DNA of 64,000 nt from Labedella endophytica (lineage in GTDB: Bacteria; Actinomycetota; Actinomycetes; Actinomycetales; Microbacteriaceae): positions 372,001-436,000 of the forward strand of contig NZ_RZGZ01000003.1 of assembly GCF_003990045.1 (NCBI RefSeq), in the 5' to 3' direction. A program made the position numbers and the translations under genes. The notes under the pieces were generated by a model that was given only the letters and a program-made list of their open reading frames with translations, ran no database searches and was not told the DNA's origin. How positions within the stretch are numbered: the first letter of the stretch is position 1; each line of letters begins with the position of its first letter. Positions 27,235 to 36,256 of the stretch are shown here, in pieces.

Positions 27235-28482
27235 ATGAACGACGACACGACCGTCGAGGCCATCGAGGGTGTTGAGGGTATCGAGGGCGCGACGGCTCCC
27301 TCGATGGGCACCGCCGAGTCCGCCTTCGCAGCGGGCTTCACCGAGGACCCCGGGTATCTCGATTTCGCGAAGGTCGGTCCGCTCTCCGCAGCCGTCCTGG
27401 CCGAGGCCTCGGCCGCGCAGGAAGCGCTCGGTCGTTTCCGCCACGGTGCGTTGGACTCTCTCGCGACGGCCTCCGATCGCGTGCGTTCCGGTCTCTCCGC
27501 CGTGAGCGGCTTCCGTCCTGACCAGATCGTCCCGCAGCCGACCACGAGCCACGGGCTCGTGCACGTCATGTTCGGTCTCTCCGGCACCCTGCTGCTCTCG
27601 CCGGCCGAGTTCCCGAGCCTCCCGGTCGCCGCGCAGCGGGCCGCGGACGCTCTCGGCGCGATGACACCGCGCTGGCTCGATTCCGACGCGACGGGCGTGT
27701 CCGGTCACGTCACGCCGGACGCGGTCGAGGCGGCGCTCGACGACGACGTGACGGCGGTGGCCGTGAGCCTCGTCGACCCGCGCACGGGTTACGTCGCGGA
27801 TCTCGAGGGGATCCGTCGCGTCATCGGCGACCGTCTCCTCGTCGTCGACGCCATCCAGGGCTTCGGCGTCGTCGATGCGCGCTACGACGTCGCGGACGTG
27901 ATCTCCGGAGGCGGACAGAAGTGGTTGCGCTCCGGCTGGGGCACGGGTTTCCTCGCCATGGGCGATCGTGCGCTCGAGCAGCTGAGTCCCGTCCTGTCCG
28001 GATTCACCGGAACCGCTGAGAGGGAGCCGTGGGATGTGGTCCCTGAGCCCGCCGGCTCGATCGCAGCCTTCACGCTGTCGAACCCCGACCTGCTCGCGCT
28101 CGCGCGCCTCGCCGCGTCGCTCGAAGAGATCGACGCGACCGGCGTGCCCGTCATCGCGTCGGCCATCGCGGAACGTGCCGCCCAGGTGATCGACATCGCG
28201 GACGAGCTCGCGCTGCCCGTCGTGTCGCCCCGGGCCGAGCACGAACGCGCGGGGATCGTGGTGCTGGAACCCTCCGCCGGCGAGCTCGGAGCGATCGGAG
28301 CCGCCCTGCATAATCACGGCGTGACCGTGACGACGAGGCAGGGTCGGCTCCGTGTGAGCGTGCACGCCGGTACGACGTCCGAGACCCTCGGTCTGTTCCG
28401 CGACGCCCTCATCTCGGCCGCGACCGTCGGTTCCTCAGCGGCCCCGTCGTCCCGCGGTCGCCTCACCGGCACGAACTGTTAA
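27235..28482 (+). CDS. Class V aminotransferase-fold PLP protein
   Basis: This is a 415-residue fold-type I PLP protein. TTSHGLVHVMFGL precedes the cofactor-binding region, VDAIQGFGVVD contains the Asp that contacts the pyridine nitrogen, and ISGGGQKWLRSGWGTG holds the PLP lysine. It resembles cysteine desulfurase-like/isopenicillin-epimerase-like members. There is no FeS-cluster gene beside it, so the reaction is unknown. The N-terminal 35 residues contain VEAIEGVEGIEG, a low-complexity run. ATG 27235 is preferred because GAAGGA precedes it; an alternative ATG at 27217 overlaps the prenyltransferase stop. Confidence 0.82.
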   Translation: MNDDTTVEAIEGVEGIEGATAPSMGTAESAFAAGFTEDPGYLDFAKVGPLSAAVLAEASAAQEALGRFRHGALDSLATASDRVRSGLSAVSGFRPDQIVPQPTTSHGLVHVMFGLSGTLLLSPAEFPSLPVAAQRAADALGAMTPRWLDSDATGVSGHVTPDAVEAALDDDVTAVAVSLVDPRTGYVADLEGIRRVIGDRLLVVDAIQGFGVVDARYDVADVISGGGQKWLRSGWGTGFLAMGDRALEQLSPVLSGFTGTAEREPWDVVPEPAGSIAAFTLSNPDLLALARLAASLEEIDATGVPVIASAIAERAAQVIDIADELALPVVSPRAEHERAGIVVLEPSAGELGAIGAALHNHGVTVTTRQGRLRVSVHAGTTSETLGLFRDALISAATVGSSAAPSSRGRLTGTNC

Positions 28483-28654
28483 CGTCGGCGAAACCTCGAA
28501 TACGCGTGTCGGCGTTCCACTGGGTCGCGCGGAGCCGTAGCCTCCGAGGTATCAGGTATCGCGCCTGATCGAGTCGGCCACGTAAGTTCGATTCGCAACC
28601 ACTCCGTGGCCGCTCGTCGAGAGATTCCGAGCGATGCTCGGGGTGGGAGTGCTC

Positions 28655-30043
28655 GTGACCACGATCAATACCTCCACGGTGACAGCCGGCGGACGGACTC
28701 CGGAGAAGAAGGCCAGCGCGCGATCGGGGGCCGGTCGCAGACCGGACCAGGCCGAACGCACGTATGTGCTCGATACCTCGGTTCTCCTGTCCGATCCGCG
28801 CGCGCTGTTCCGATTCGCCGAGCATTCGGTGGTGATCCCCGTCGTCGTCATCGGCGAGCTCGAAGGGAAACGACACGACCCGGAGATCGGTTACTTCGCG
28901 CGGCAGGCCCTCCGCCTGCTCGACGACCTCCGCATCGAGCACGAGCGGCTCGACTTCCCCGTCCCGACAGGGCCAGACGGGGGAACGCTCCGCGTCGAGC
29001 TCAACCACTCGAACATGTCGGTGCTGCCGAGTGGTCTGCAGCTCGGCGACAACGACTCCCGCATCCTCGCGGTCGCCCTCAACCTGGCGAACGACGGTCT
29101 CGCTGTCACCGTCGTGTCGAAGGACATGCCGCTGCGGGTCAAGGCCGCGTCGATCGGCCTCGCCGCGGAGGAGTACCGCGCGGAGCAGGCCGTCGAGTCG
29201 GGCTGGACGGGTCTCGCCGACGTGCACCTCACGGCCGACCAGATGTCCGACCTCTGGGAGAGCGAGATCGCGCTCTCCAACGAGGTGGAGTCGCTGCCGC
29301 TCAATACGGGGCTCGTCATCCACTCGGAGCGCGGCTCCGCCCTCGGTCGCGTCTCGGGCAAACGTGAGTTCACGCTCGTGCGCGGAGACCGCGACGTCTT
29401 CGGGCTCCACGGGCGGTCCGCGGAGCAGCGGCTCGCGATCGACATGCTGCTCGACCCGGAGATCGGGATCGTGTCGTTGGGAGGTCGAGCAGGAACGGGG
29501 AAGTCCGCGCTCGCCCTCTGCGCCGGTCTCGAGGCCGTGCTCGAGCGGCGGCAGCACCGGAAGATCATGGTGTTCCGTCCGCTCTACGCCGTGGGCGGCC
29601 AGGAGCTCGGCTACCTGCCGGGCGACCAGGGCGAGAAGATGAACCCGTGGGGCCAGGCGGTCTTCGACACGCTCGGCTCGGTGGTCTCTCAGAACGTCCT
29701 CGACGAGGTCGTCGAGCGGGGCATCATCGAAGTCCTCCCGCTCACGCACATCCGCGGCCGCTCGCTGCACGACGCCTTCGTGATCGTCGACGAGGCGCAG
29801 TCGCTCGAGCGGAACGTGCTGCTCACGGTGCTCTCGCGCATCGGGCAGAACTCTCGCGTCGTCCTGACCCACGACGTCGCCCAGCGCGACAACCTGCGCG
29901 TGGGCCGGCACGACGGCGTCGCGTCGGTGATCGAGACGCTCAAGGGCCACCGGCTCTTCGGGCACATCACGCTCACGCGCTCGGAGCGCAGCGCCATCGC
30001 CGGGCTCGTGGCCGAACTGCTGGAGTCCACCGAGCTCGCCTAG
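28655..30043 (+). CDS. PhoH-like ATPase with N-terminal PIN domain
   Basis: This 462-residue two-domain protein resembles the PhoH2 group, described as RNA helicase plus ribonuclease. The N-terminal PIN domain starts [14 protein letters not shown] and carries further acidic residues ([21 protein letters not shown]). The C-terminal PhoH ATPase has Walker [13 protein letters not shown] and Walker [13 protein letters not shown]. Start choice is uncertain: GTG 28655 (VTTINTS) has GGGAG just upstream and fits homologous starts, while ATG 28634 would add seven residues. The 150-base leader upstream contains a TAGCCT -10 candidate and two short inverted repeats. Confidence 0.88.
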   Translation: MTTINTSTVTAGGRTPEKKASARSGAGRRPDQAERTYVLDTSVLLSDPRALFRFAEHSVVIPVVVIGELEGKRHDPEIGYFARQALRLLDDLRIEHERLDFPVPTGPDGGTLRVELNHSNMSVLPSGLQLGDNDSRILAVALNLANDGLAVTVVSKDMPLRVKAASIGLAAEEYRAEQAVESGWTGLADVHLTADQMSDLWESEIALSNEVESLPLNTGLVIHSERGSALGRVSGKREFTLVRGDRDVFGLHGRSAEQRLAIDMLLDPEIGIVSLGGRAGTGKSALALCAGLEAVLERRQHRKIMVFRPLYAVGGQELGYLPGDQGEKMNPWGQAVFDTLGSVVSQNVLDEVVERGIIEVLPLTHIRGRSLHDAFVIVDEAQSLERNVLLTVLSRIGQNSRVVLTHDVAQRDNLRVGRHDGVASVIETLKGHRLFGHITLTRSERSAIAGLVAELLESTELA

Positions 30044-30077
30044 CGGACGGCGATCGGCAACTCCCGACGTGACACAC

Positions 30078-30111
30078 AGAACGGCCCCGTCCCGACGGGC
30101 GGGGCCGTTCT
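30078..30111 (+). terminator. Intrinsic terminator after phoH
   Basis: AGAACGGCCCCG pairs with CGGGGCCGTTCT around an inner CCC-GAC-GGG stem with one bulged T. It lies 35 bases past the stop. Confidence 0.75.
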
Positions 30112-30151
30112 CCCATGTGGAGAACGCCCACACGGTCGGTCATCGCACGGC

Positions 30152-30157
30152 TACCAT
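30152..30157 (+). promoter_or_regulatory. -10 box for a leaderless prepilin peptidase transcript
   Basis: TACCAT ends six bases before ATG 30164. Confidence 0.5.
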
Positions 30158-30163
30158 CGCCGG

Positions 30164-30757
30164 ATGCCCGCCCCCGAGACCGATCGGCGACTCGCGTCCG
30201 CCCACAGCACGTCGCAGTCACACCCGTGGTCGCTCGGCTGGCGGGTGTGGCTGTGGGAACGGACCGACCTCGCCGTCGGCGCCGCCCTCGCCGTCCTCCT
30301 CGTCGTCGCGGTGGGGATCGGACCGGCGACCGTATCGGGCCTCGCGCTCGCCGTCGCGACACCGGTGTTGTGGCGCGTCGACGTCGCCGAGCGAAGGCTC
30401 CCGAACGCGCTCGTGCTTCCGATCGGGTGTCTCGCGCTCGGGGGTCTCGTCGCTCTCGGTGTCGGCGAGGGCGCGTGGCCCGTCGCTCCGATCGCGACCG
30501 TCGTGGTGGCGGCCCTCTTCTTCGGGATCCTCAGCGTCGGGGGAGGGATGGGCATGGGCGACGTCAAGCTCGCGATCGCCGTCGCGACGGTTCTCGCGCT
30601 CGTCCGCGTCGATGCGGTGATCGTCGCCGCGCTCGTCGCGTTCGGCGCGGGTGGGGTCGCGGCACTCGTGGTGCACGTCCGATCGCGTCAGCGCAGCATC
30701 CCGTTCGGCCCGTTCCTGCTGGTCGGCTTCTGGACAGCGCTCGTCCTCTCGCGCTGA
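30164..30757 (+). CDS. Prepilin peptidase (A24 family)
   Basis: This 197-residue polytopic aspartic protease is expected to cleave type IV-pilin-like leader peptides at the membrane. Both catalytic aspartates are present: D73 in LWRVDVAERRLPN and D133 in GGGMGMGDVKLA. It lacks the N-terminal N-methyltransferase domain of full-length PilD, like the short TadV/FppA-type and actinobacterial forms. No pilin, assembly ATPase or tad genes are adjacent, so its substrates must lie elsewhere. A basic/polar cytoplasmic lead of 30 residues precedes the first helix. Confidence 0.85.
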   Translation: MPAPETDRRLASAHSTSQSHPWSLGWRVWLWERTDLAVGAALAVLLVVAVGIGPATVSGLALAVATPVLWRVDVAERRLPNALVLPIGCLALGGLVALGVGEGAWPVAPIATVVVAALFFGILSVGGGMGMGDVKLAIAVATVLALVRVDAVIVAALVAFGAGGVAALVVHVRSRQRSIPFGPFLLVGFWTALVLSR

Positions 30758-30766
30758 CCCACGCGT

Positions 30767-30772
30767 TATCGT
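30767..30772 (+). promoter_or_regulatory. -10 box for a leaderless kinase-like transcript
   Basis: TATCGT ends six bases before ATG 30779. Confidence 0.45.
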
Positions 30773-30778
30773 CGATCG

Positions 30779-31519
30779 ATGACCATTCCTCCTCCCACTG
30801 CTCACGTTCCAGCCTCGGTCCGCCGGCGGGCGGGCGATTCGCCCGTGGTGCCGGTGTGGGAGAACGCGGACGGCGGGTTGACCTTCCGCGTGGGAGAGAG
30901 CTCGTCGGGTGTCCATGTGAAGTGGGGCCCAGCTTCTTACCGCGATCTGTTTCGGCGCGAGGCGTCGACGCTGCGTTGGGCCGCGCCGTGGATCACCGTC
31001 CCACGTGTGCTCGAACTCGACGTGCTCGACGCGGATGGCGGCGTGATTCTCGTGACCTCGTCGATCGCGGGCCGTTCCGCCGTCGTGCCGGATTGGATCG
31101 CGCGGCCCGAGACGGCCGCTCGGGCGTGCGGAGAGGCACTCCGACAGCTCCACGACGCGCTCCCCGTGGCATCGTGCCCGTTCTCCTGGCAGGTCGACAC
31201 CCGCATCGCCGAGGCGGAGTCGCGAGGCGTCGTCGTCCCGGAGGCGCTTCGCAGCGCCCCGCCGATCGATCGACTCGTCGTGTGCCACGGCGACCCCTGC
31301 GTCCCCAACACGCTGCTCGACGACGTGGGCGCGCCCGCCGGTTTCGTGGACCTCGGCGCCCTCGGCCTCGCGGACCGCTGGGCCGACCTCGCCGTGGGAT
31401 CGATGAGCCTCGAGTGGAACTACGGACCGGGCTTCGACCACCTGTACTTCGAGGGCTACGGCATCGAGCCCGACCGGGAACGCGTCGGGTACTACCGCGC
31501 CCTCTGGAACGCGACGTGA
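30779..31519 (+). CDS. Aminoglycoside 3'-phosphotransferase-like kinase
   Basis: This 246-residue protein has the APH fold. An ATP-binding Lys lies in HVKWG (K48) and its partner Glu in RREAS (E61). The catalytic loop is CHGDPCVPNTLLD (D172), and the Mg-binding motif is FVDLGALGLADRWADLA (D191). That order and spacing matches APH(3') enzymes, which phosphorylate kanamycin-type drugs. Chromosomal actinobacterial relatives may act on other substrates, so resistance is not established. The final 19 codons are duplicated 92 bases downstream with a new start codon. Confidence 0.8.
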   Translation: MTIPPPTAHVPASVRRRAGDSPVVPVWENADGGLTFRVGESSSGVHVKWGPASYRDLFRREASTLRWAAPWITVPRVLELDVLDADGGVILVTSSIAGRSAVVPDWIARPETAARACGEALRQLHDALPVASCPFSWQVDTRIAEAESRGVVVPEALRSAPPIDRLVVCHGDPCVPNTLLDDVGAPAGFVDLGALGLADRWADLAVGSMSLEWNYGPGFDHLYFEGYGIEPDRERVGYYRALWNAT

Positions 31520-31612
31520 CGGGCGACAGGCCGCTCTCGAATCGAGGAATCATGATCGAGCCCGACCGGGAACGCGTCGGGTACTACCGCGCCTTCTGGA
31601 ACGCGACGTGAC
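31463..31612 (+). repeat. 58 bp duplication of the kinase gene 3' end
   Basis: Bases 31463-31520 (end of the kinase gene including its TGA) recur at 31555-31612 with one mismatch (C to T), an offset of 92 bp. The 34 bases between are unrelated to the unit. Confidence 0.95.
31552..31611 (+). CDS. 19-codon mini-ORF made by the kinase-tail duplication
   Basis: The second copy of the kinase tail is preceded by GAGGAATCATG, giving an in-frame ATG with a purine-rich ribosome site and a 19-residue product, MIEPDRERVGYYRAFWNAT. This is identical to the kinase C-terminus except for the first residue and a Leu to Phe change. There is no evidence that it is expressed. Confidence 0.35.
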   Translation: MIEPDRERVGYYRAFWNAT

Positions 31613-31632
31613 GCGCGAACGATGAGGACAAG

Positions 31633-31663
31633 GAAGGGGCGGGCCCGCACGGGCCCGCCCTTC
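31633..31663. terminator. Terminator between the kinase and fumC
   Basis: GGCGGGCCC pairs with GGGCCCGCC around GCAC, extended by GAAGG/CTTC. It lies between convergent genes. Confidence 0.75.
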
Positions 31664-31679
31664 TCCGTCCGTTCTACTC

Positions 31680-33113
31680 TCAGCCCGGGTGGGTCATCGA
31701 CAGCAGGTCGAGGGCCGCGTCGAGCTGCTCCTCGGTGACCTCGCCGCGCTCCACGTAGCCGAGGTCGACGACGGCCTCGCGTACCGTGATGCCTTTGGCT
31801 ACCGAGTGCTTCGCGATCTTCGCGGCCTGCTCGTAGCCGATCACCTTGTTGAGGGGGGTGACGATCGACGGTGACATCCCGGCCAGGGCGGCTGCGCGGT
31901 CGAGGTTCGCCTCGAGACCGTCGATGGTCTTGTCGGCCAGTACCCGGGTGGCGTTGCTGAGGAGCCGGATCGACTCGAGCAGCGCCGTCCCCATGAGCGG
32001 GATCTGCACGTTGAGCTCGAACGAGCCGGAGGCCCCGCCCCACGCGATCGCCGCGTCGTTTCCGACGACGCGCGAGCACACCTGGAGGACCGCCTCGGGG
32101 ATCACGGGATTGACCTTGCCTGGCATGATCGAGGATCCCGGCTGGAGGTCGGGGATGTGGAGCTCGCCGAGCCCGGTGTTGGGCCCCGACCCCATCCAGC
32201 GGAGGTCGTTGCAGATCTTCGTGAGGCTCACGGCGATGGTCCGGAGGGCCCCGGAGGCCTCGACGAGACCGTCGCGATTGGCTTGCGCCTCGAAGTGGTC
32301 GGCCGCTTCGGTGATCGGGAGCTCGGTGTCCTCCACGAGGAGGGCGATGACGCGCTGGGGGAAGCCGGCGGGCGTGTTGATGCCCGTTCCCACGGCGGTG
32401 CCTCCGAGGGGCACCTCGGCGACGCGGGGGAGGGCCGTCCGCACGCGCTCGATGCCGAGCCGCACCTGGCGGGCGTACCCGCCGAACTCCTGGCCGAGCG
32501 TGACGGGCGTCGCGTCCATGAGGTGGGTGCGGCCGGGCTTGACGGCTTCCTTCCACGCCTCGGCCTTGGCCTCGAGGGCGACGGCGAGGTGGTCGAGCGA
32601 CGGGATGAGGTCGTCGATGAGGGCGCTCGTGACGGCGATGTGGACGGACGTCGGGAACACGTCGTTCGACGACTGTGAGCAGTTCACATGGTCATTGGGG
32701 TGCACCGGTGCGCCGAGGTGACGCGACGCGAGGGTCGCGAGGACCTCGTTCATGTTCATGTTCGACGACGTGCCGGACCCCGTCTGGTAGACGTCGATCG
32801 GGAATTCGGCGTCGTGCCGGCCCGTGATGACCTCGTCGGCTGCGACGCCGATCGCGTCGGCGATGTCCTGGGGGAGGACGCCCAGGTCGGCGTTGGCGCG
32901 AGCCGCGGCCTTCTTGATGCGGGCGAGAGCCGCGATCTGGTTCGACTCGAGGGGAGTCCCCGAGATCGGGAAGTTCTCGACGGCGCGCTGCGTCTGGGCG
33001 GCGTAGAGCGCCGCGGCCGGCACCCTCACCTCGCCCATCGTGTCGTGCTCGATGCGGACGTCTCCGGCTGAGGACGAGGGGGACGAAAGGGACACGCTGA
33101 CTCCTTGTGACAT
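31680..33113 (-). CDS. fumC: Class II fumarate hydratase
   Basis: This 477-residue TCA-cycle enzyme interconverts fumarate and malate without an iron-sulfur cluster. Signature segments are [32 protein letters not shown], the active-site His region [16 protein letters not shown], and the superfamily motif [11 protein letters not shown]. Length is normal. A Ser-rich lead of about 18 residues precedes the conserved [13 protein letters not shown]. It may be co-transcribed with the carbonic anhydrase gene 72 bases upstream. A terminator follows its stop. Confidence 0.96.
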   Translation of the reverse strand: MSQGVSVSLSSPSSSAGDVRIEHDTMGEVRVPAAALYAAQTQRAVENFPISGTPLESNQIAALARIKKAAARANADLGVLPQDIADAIGVAADEVITGRHDAEFPIDVYQTGSGTSSNMNMNEVLATLASRHLGAPVHPNDHVNCSQSSNDVFPTSVHIAVTSALIDDLIPSLDHLAVALEAKAEAWKEAVKPGRTHLMDATPVTLGQEFGGYARQVRLGIERVRTALPRVAEVPLGGTAVGTGINTPAGFPQRVIALLVEDTELPITEAADHFEAQANRDGLVEASGALRTIAVSLTKICNDLRWMGSGPNTGLGELHIPDLQPGSSIMPGKVNPVIPEAVLQVCSRVVGNDAAIAWGGASGSFELNVQIPLMGTALLESIRLLSNATRVLADKTIDGLEANLDRAAALAGMSPSIVTPLNKVIGYEQAAKIAKHSVAKGITVREAVVDLGYVERGEVTEEQLDAALDLLSMTHPG

Positions 33114-33185
33114 CGGTGACGCTTCAGTGCGTCGGTGGATCGTGCGTCGGTGGACGGTACGTCGGGCGCGACGGGCGCGGTCCGG

Positions 33186-33833
33186 CTACGCCTCGGGTGG
33201 ATCGACCTTCCCGACGACGACGTCGGGAATGACCGTGCCCTCGGTGAGTTTGTAGTTGGCTCCGACGATCGCGAGCGTTCCCGCGGCGATCGCCTCTGCA
33301 ATCATGACAGACCGTTCGAGGAGCCCAGAGACGGTGTCCCGCAAGTGCTCCTTGCCCACGAGGGCGGCGTCGACGCCGTCCGGATCGACGGGATCGTCGC
33401 CCGCCACGCGTGTGACGGCCGGCACGATCTGCTGGATGATGCCGTCGATGTGAGGAGGCAGGGGAGTGGCGTCGGCCGCGCGCGAATCGATCGCGGCGCG
33501 GACCGCCCCGCACTCGTCGTGTCCGAGCACGACGATGAGGGGGACCCCGAGCACACCCACGGCGTACTCGAGTGAACCGACGACGGAGTCCGAGATGACC
33601 TGGCCGGCGTTGCGCACCACGAAGAGGTCGCCGAGACCCTTGTCGAAGATGATCTCGGCGGCGAGTCGTGAATCGGCGCACCCGAAGAGGGCGGCATCCG
33701 GGAGCTGGTGGTGGGCGAGCTCGTTCCGTCGCTCGACGTCCTGTCGGGGGTGGCGCGGTTCGCCGGCGACGAATCGCGCGTTGCCCCGCTTCATCTCCTG
33801 CCAGGCCTTGCCGGGTCGTTTCGTGGGCATCAT
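33186..33833 (-). CDS. Beta-class carbonic anhydrase
   Basis: This 215-residue zinc enzyme hydrates CO2 to bicarbonate. The zinc ligands and dyad are all visible: C52, D54 and R56 in FGCADSR, and H105 and C108 in GHDECGA. AGQVISDSVVGSLEYAV is the usual intervening part. The start at 33833 (MMPTKRP) overlaps the upstream DUF4245 stop by ATGA; the second Met at 33830 is an alternative. It is part of the xseA-xseB-DUF4245 run that ends before fumC. Confidence 0.93.
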   Translation of the reverse strand: MMPTKRPGKAWQEMKRGNARFVAGEPRHPRQDVERRNELAHHQLPDAALFGCADSRLAAEIIFDKGLGDLFVVRNAGQVISDSVVGSLEYAVGVLGVPLIVVLGHDECGAVRAAIDSRAADATPLPPHIDGIIQQIVPAVTRVAGDDPVDPDGVDAALVGKEHLRDTVSGLLERSVMIAEAIAAGTLAIVGANYKLTEGTVIPDVVVGKVDPPEA

Positions 33834-34570
33834 TCGCCTCCGTCTTCCGTTGTCGTGCCGTCGGGAGCCGTGTCGTCCGCCGGGGCGGCGGCCGCGTTGT
33901 CGGCGACCTGCGGTGCGATGGCCTCCGCGACGAGGGTGATGTCCTCCATCGTGGCCGTGCCGAACACGGCGACGGTGCTCGAACCGGCCTCGGTGGCGAG
34001 CGCGTAGTGCACGTTCCCCACGCCGTCGGTGTCCTCGCGGTTGTCGTAGACGGTCCACTCGAGACCGCCGATCGTGACGACGGAGGAGGCGGCGGAGCGG
34101 TTGAGCTGGACGGCGAGCCACGTGGGGTCGGCGTCGAAGCCCTGCGTCACTCCGACGAACTCGCTGTTCGCGGCGTCGTCGCTCGGAGTGACGAAGCCGA
34201 GGTTCCAGGAGGTGACCCCGCCGGTGCCCGTCGAGCGGATCTCCGCGTAGTTGCTCGTCCACCCCGCGGGCAGCTCCGGGTCCACGAGGGTCTCCTCGCG
34301 CGTCTGCTGCGCCTCCTGTGTGACGGCCCGCCAGTCGACCGCGCGGTCGAGAGGCTGGTCCGACCGCGGCACGACGAGAACGATGAGGACGACGACACCG
34401 ACCGTCGCGAGCAGGGAGTAGACGAGGTTGTTGATGGTCTTGCGCGCGCGGTAGTTGCGGGAGTTCTCGGCCTTGCGAGCAGCCGTCTCCTCCGGGGTCT
34501 CGGGGCGACCGAGTTCCGCGACGACCCGACCGCGTGGTGGGCGGCGAGCGCCCCGCGGGTCCTGGCTCAT
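33830..34570 (-). CDS. DUF4245 membrane protein
   Basis: This 246-residue protein has an Arg/Pro-rich cytoplasmic head (1-45), one helix (about 50-70, [22 protein letters not shown]) and an extracytoplasmic domain. The domain includes [27 protein letters not shown] and WLAVQL, which fit DUF4245. The C-terminal 25 residues are an Ala/Asp/Thr tail. It overlaps xseB upstream and the carbonic anhydrase downstream, each by four bases, a tightly packed operon. Function is unknown. Confidence 0.85.
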   Translation of the reverse strand: MSQDPRGARRPPRGRVVAELGRPETPEETAARKAENSRNYRARKTINNLVYSLLATVGVVVLIVLVVPRSDQPLDRAVDWRAVTQEAQQTREETLVDPELPAGWTSNYAEIRSTGTGGVTSWNLGFVTPSDDAANSEFVGVTQGFDADPTWLAVQLNRSAASSVVTIGGLEWTVYDNREDTDGVGNVHYALATEAGSSTVAVFGTATMEDITLVAEAIAPQVADNAAAAPADDTAPDGTTTEDGGE

Positions 34571-34827
34571 GCGCCGTCCGACGATGGGGCCGGGGACGTC
34601 GCGGCAGAGGAGCGAGCGGCTTCGAGTCGCTTCTTGGCCCCGATCAGCCACTCCTCGCAGCGTCGCGCGAGCGCCTCTCCGCGTTCCCACAGGGCGAGCG
34701 ACTGCTCGAGCGTCGGCGCGCCCTGTTCGAGTTCGGAGACCACCCGCACGAGCTCGTCGCGAGCGTCCTCGTAGCTCAGAGAGGAGACGTCGTCCCCCCG
34801 GGAGGAGGCGTCAGAGGGCGTGGTCAT
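34567..34827 (-). CDS. xseB: Exodeoxyribonuclease VII small subunit
   Basis: This 86-residue subunit of ExoVII binds the XseA stalk. The family core [20 protein letters not shown] followed by [22 protein letters not shown] is clear between residues 17 and 65. The Ser/Asp-rich N-terminus and Ala/Ser-rich C-terminus are variable. The start could be ATG 34827 or ATG 34836 (three residues more), and neither has a strong ribosome site. It follows xseA by about 50 bases and overlaps DUF4245 by ATGA. Confidence 0.9.
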   Translation of the reverse strand: MTTPSDASSRGDDVSSLSYEDARDELVRVVSELEQGAPTLEQSLALWERGEALARRCEEWLIGAKKRLEAARSSAATSPAPSSDGA

Positions 34828-34876
34828 GGTGTCCATTCTATCGAGGGCTGGTCTGGTGTTCGCCGGGGTACCGGCG

Positions 34877-36145
34877 TCATCGTTCGCTGCGCTCGGGCCC
34901 GGTGGAGACGGCGCCGAGCGCTCCGTCTGACGTCGTGAGGCGGAGCACCTCTCCGTCGGCCGCGTCGGCCGCCGTGCGCACGATCGCCCCGTCCTCCGTC
35001 TGCGTGATCGTGTACCCACGCGCGAGGGTGCGCTGAGGAGAGAGGGCGCGCAACCGCGAGGTCGACTCGGCGACCAGCCGCTCCTGGCGTTCGATCGCGC
35101 GCTCCGCGAGGTCGACCCCCCGGGACACGTAGCGGGTGAGGTCTTGCGCGCGCTGGTCGATGATCCAGGAGGGCTCTGCGAGCGCCGGTCGCGAGCGCAG
35201 GCCCTCGAGTCGGTGGGTCTCCGTGGAGAGGATGGAGCTCAGTCGCACGGTGATGCGGCTGCGGAGCTGGGAGACGAGCGCCGACTGCTCGGTGACGTCC
35301 GGGACGACCCGTTTGGCGGCGTCGGTGGGGGTCGATGCGCGGAGGTCGGCGACCTCGTCGAGGAGGGGCCGGTCCGCTTCGTGGCCGATCGCCGAGACGA
35401 GGGGGGTCGTCGCGGCCGCGGCCGCGCGGACGACCTTCTCGTCGCTGAAGGCGAGGAGGTTCTGGAAGTCGCCGCCGCCGCGGGCGACGATGATGACGTC
35501 GACCTCGGGATCCGCGTCGAGGCGCTCGATGGCGGCGACGACCTCGCCGACGGCCCGGTCTCCCTGGACCGCGGCGTGGGCGACGCGGAACTCGACCTGC
35601 GGCCAGCGCAACTGGGCGTTCCGGAGAACGTCCTTCTCCGCGTCCGAGTCCTTCCCGGTGACGAGCCCGATGCAGTGGGGGAGGAAGGGCACCGTCTTCT
35701 TGCGTGAGGCGTCGAAGAGGCCCTCGGAGGCGAGCTGGGCGCGCAGGCGCTCGAGGCGTTCGAGGAGGTCACCGAGCCCGACGTGCTTCATCGCGAGCAC
35801 CTGCATCGTGAGGCTGCCGCCCTTGATCCAGTAGTTCGCCTTCATGAGCACGAGGACGTGGTCGCCTTGCTTCAGGTCGGCGGGGATCTTAGCGCGCACC
35901 GACGACCAGACCGTGAATCCGACGGTCGCGTCGGCGTCGAGGTCCTTGAGCTTGCCGTAGACGTTGCCGCCCGAGACGCCCCACTGCGTGATCTGCCCCT
36001 CCACCCAGATGGTGCCGAGACGGTCGATGTAGTCGCGCAGCTTGGCGCCGAGGAGCGCGACGGGCCACGGCGACTCAGCCGTCGCCGGCCCGCGCTCCGT
36101 CGTGCCGTCCCCTCCGGGGAACCGTGGCGTGCGCGATTCGCTCAT
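34877..36145 (-). CDS. xseA: Exodeoxyribonuclease VII large subunit
   Basis: This is the 422-residue catalytic subunit of the single-strand exonuclease VII. The N-terminal OB-fold begins [26 protein letters not shown]. The nuclease domain follows with [38 protein letters not shown] and [27 protein letters not shown]. The C-terminal helical stalk (about 290-390) is where XseB subunits bind. The start at 36145 gives MSESRTPRF; the frame is open far upstream but there is no homology there. Confidence 0.94.
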   Translation of the reverse strand: MSESRTPRFPGGDGTTERGPATAESPWPVALLGAKLRDYIDRLGTIWVEGQITQWGVSGGNVYGKLKDLDADATVGFTVWSSVRAKIPADLKQGDHVLVLMKANYWIKGGSLTMQVLAMKHVGLGDLLERLERLRAQLASEGLFDASRKKTVPFLPHCIGLVTGKDSDAEKDVLRNAQLRWPQVEFRVAHAAVQGDRAVGEVVAAIERLDADPEVDVIIVARGGGDFQNLLAFSDEKVVRAAAAATTPLVSAIGHEADRPLLDEVADLRASTPTDAAKRVVPDVTEQSALVSQLRSRITVRLSSILSTETHRLEGLRSRPALAEPSWIIDQRAQDLTRYVSRGVDLAERAIERQERLVAESTSRLRALSPQRTLARGYTITQTEDGAIVRTAADAADGEVLRLTTSDGALGAVSTGPERSER

Positions 36146-36244
36146 CCGTCTCCACTGCCTCTCTCGCACCCCGCCCAGGTAGGACTGGGGGCGCGCCACC
36201 GCTGAAACCCTGGGCGCACCACCGCTACACAGGGTGCACCACCG

Positions 36245-36250
36245 TAGAAT
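36245..36250 (+). promoter_or_regulatory. -10 box for a leaderless ispH transcript
   Basis: TAGAAT, the best -10 match in the window, ends six bases before GTG 36257. Confidence 0.6.
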
Positions 36251-36256
36251 CGGATC

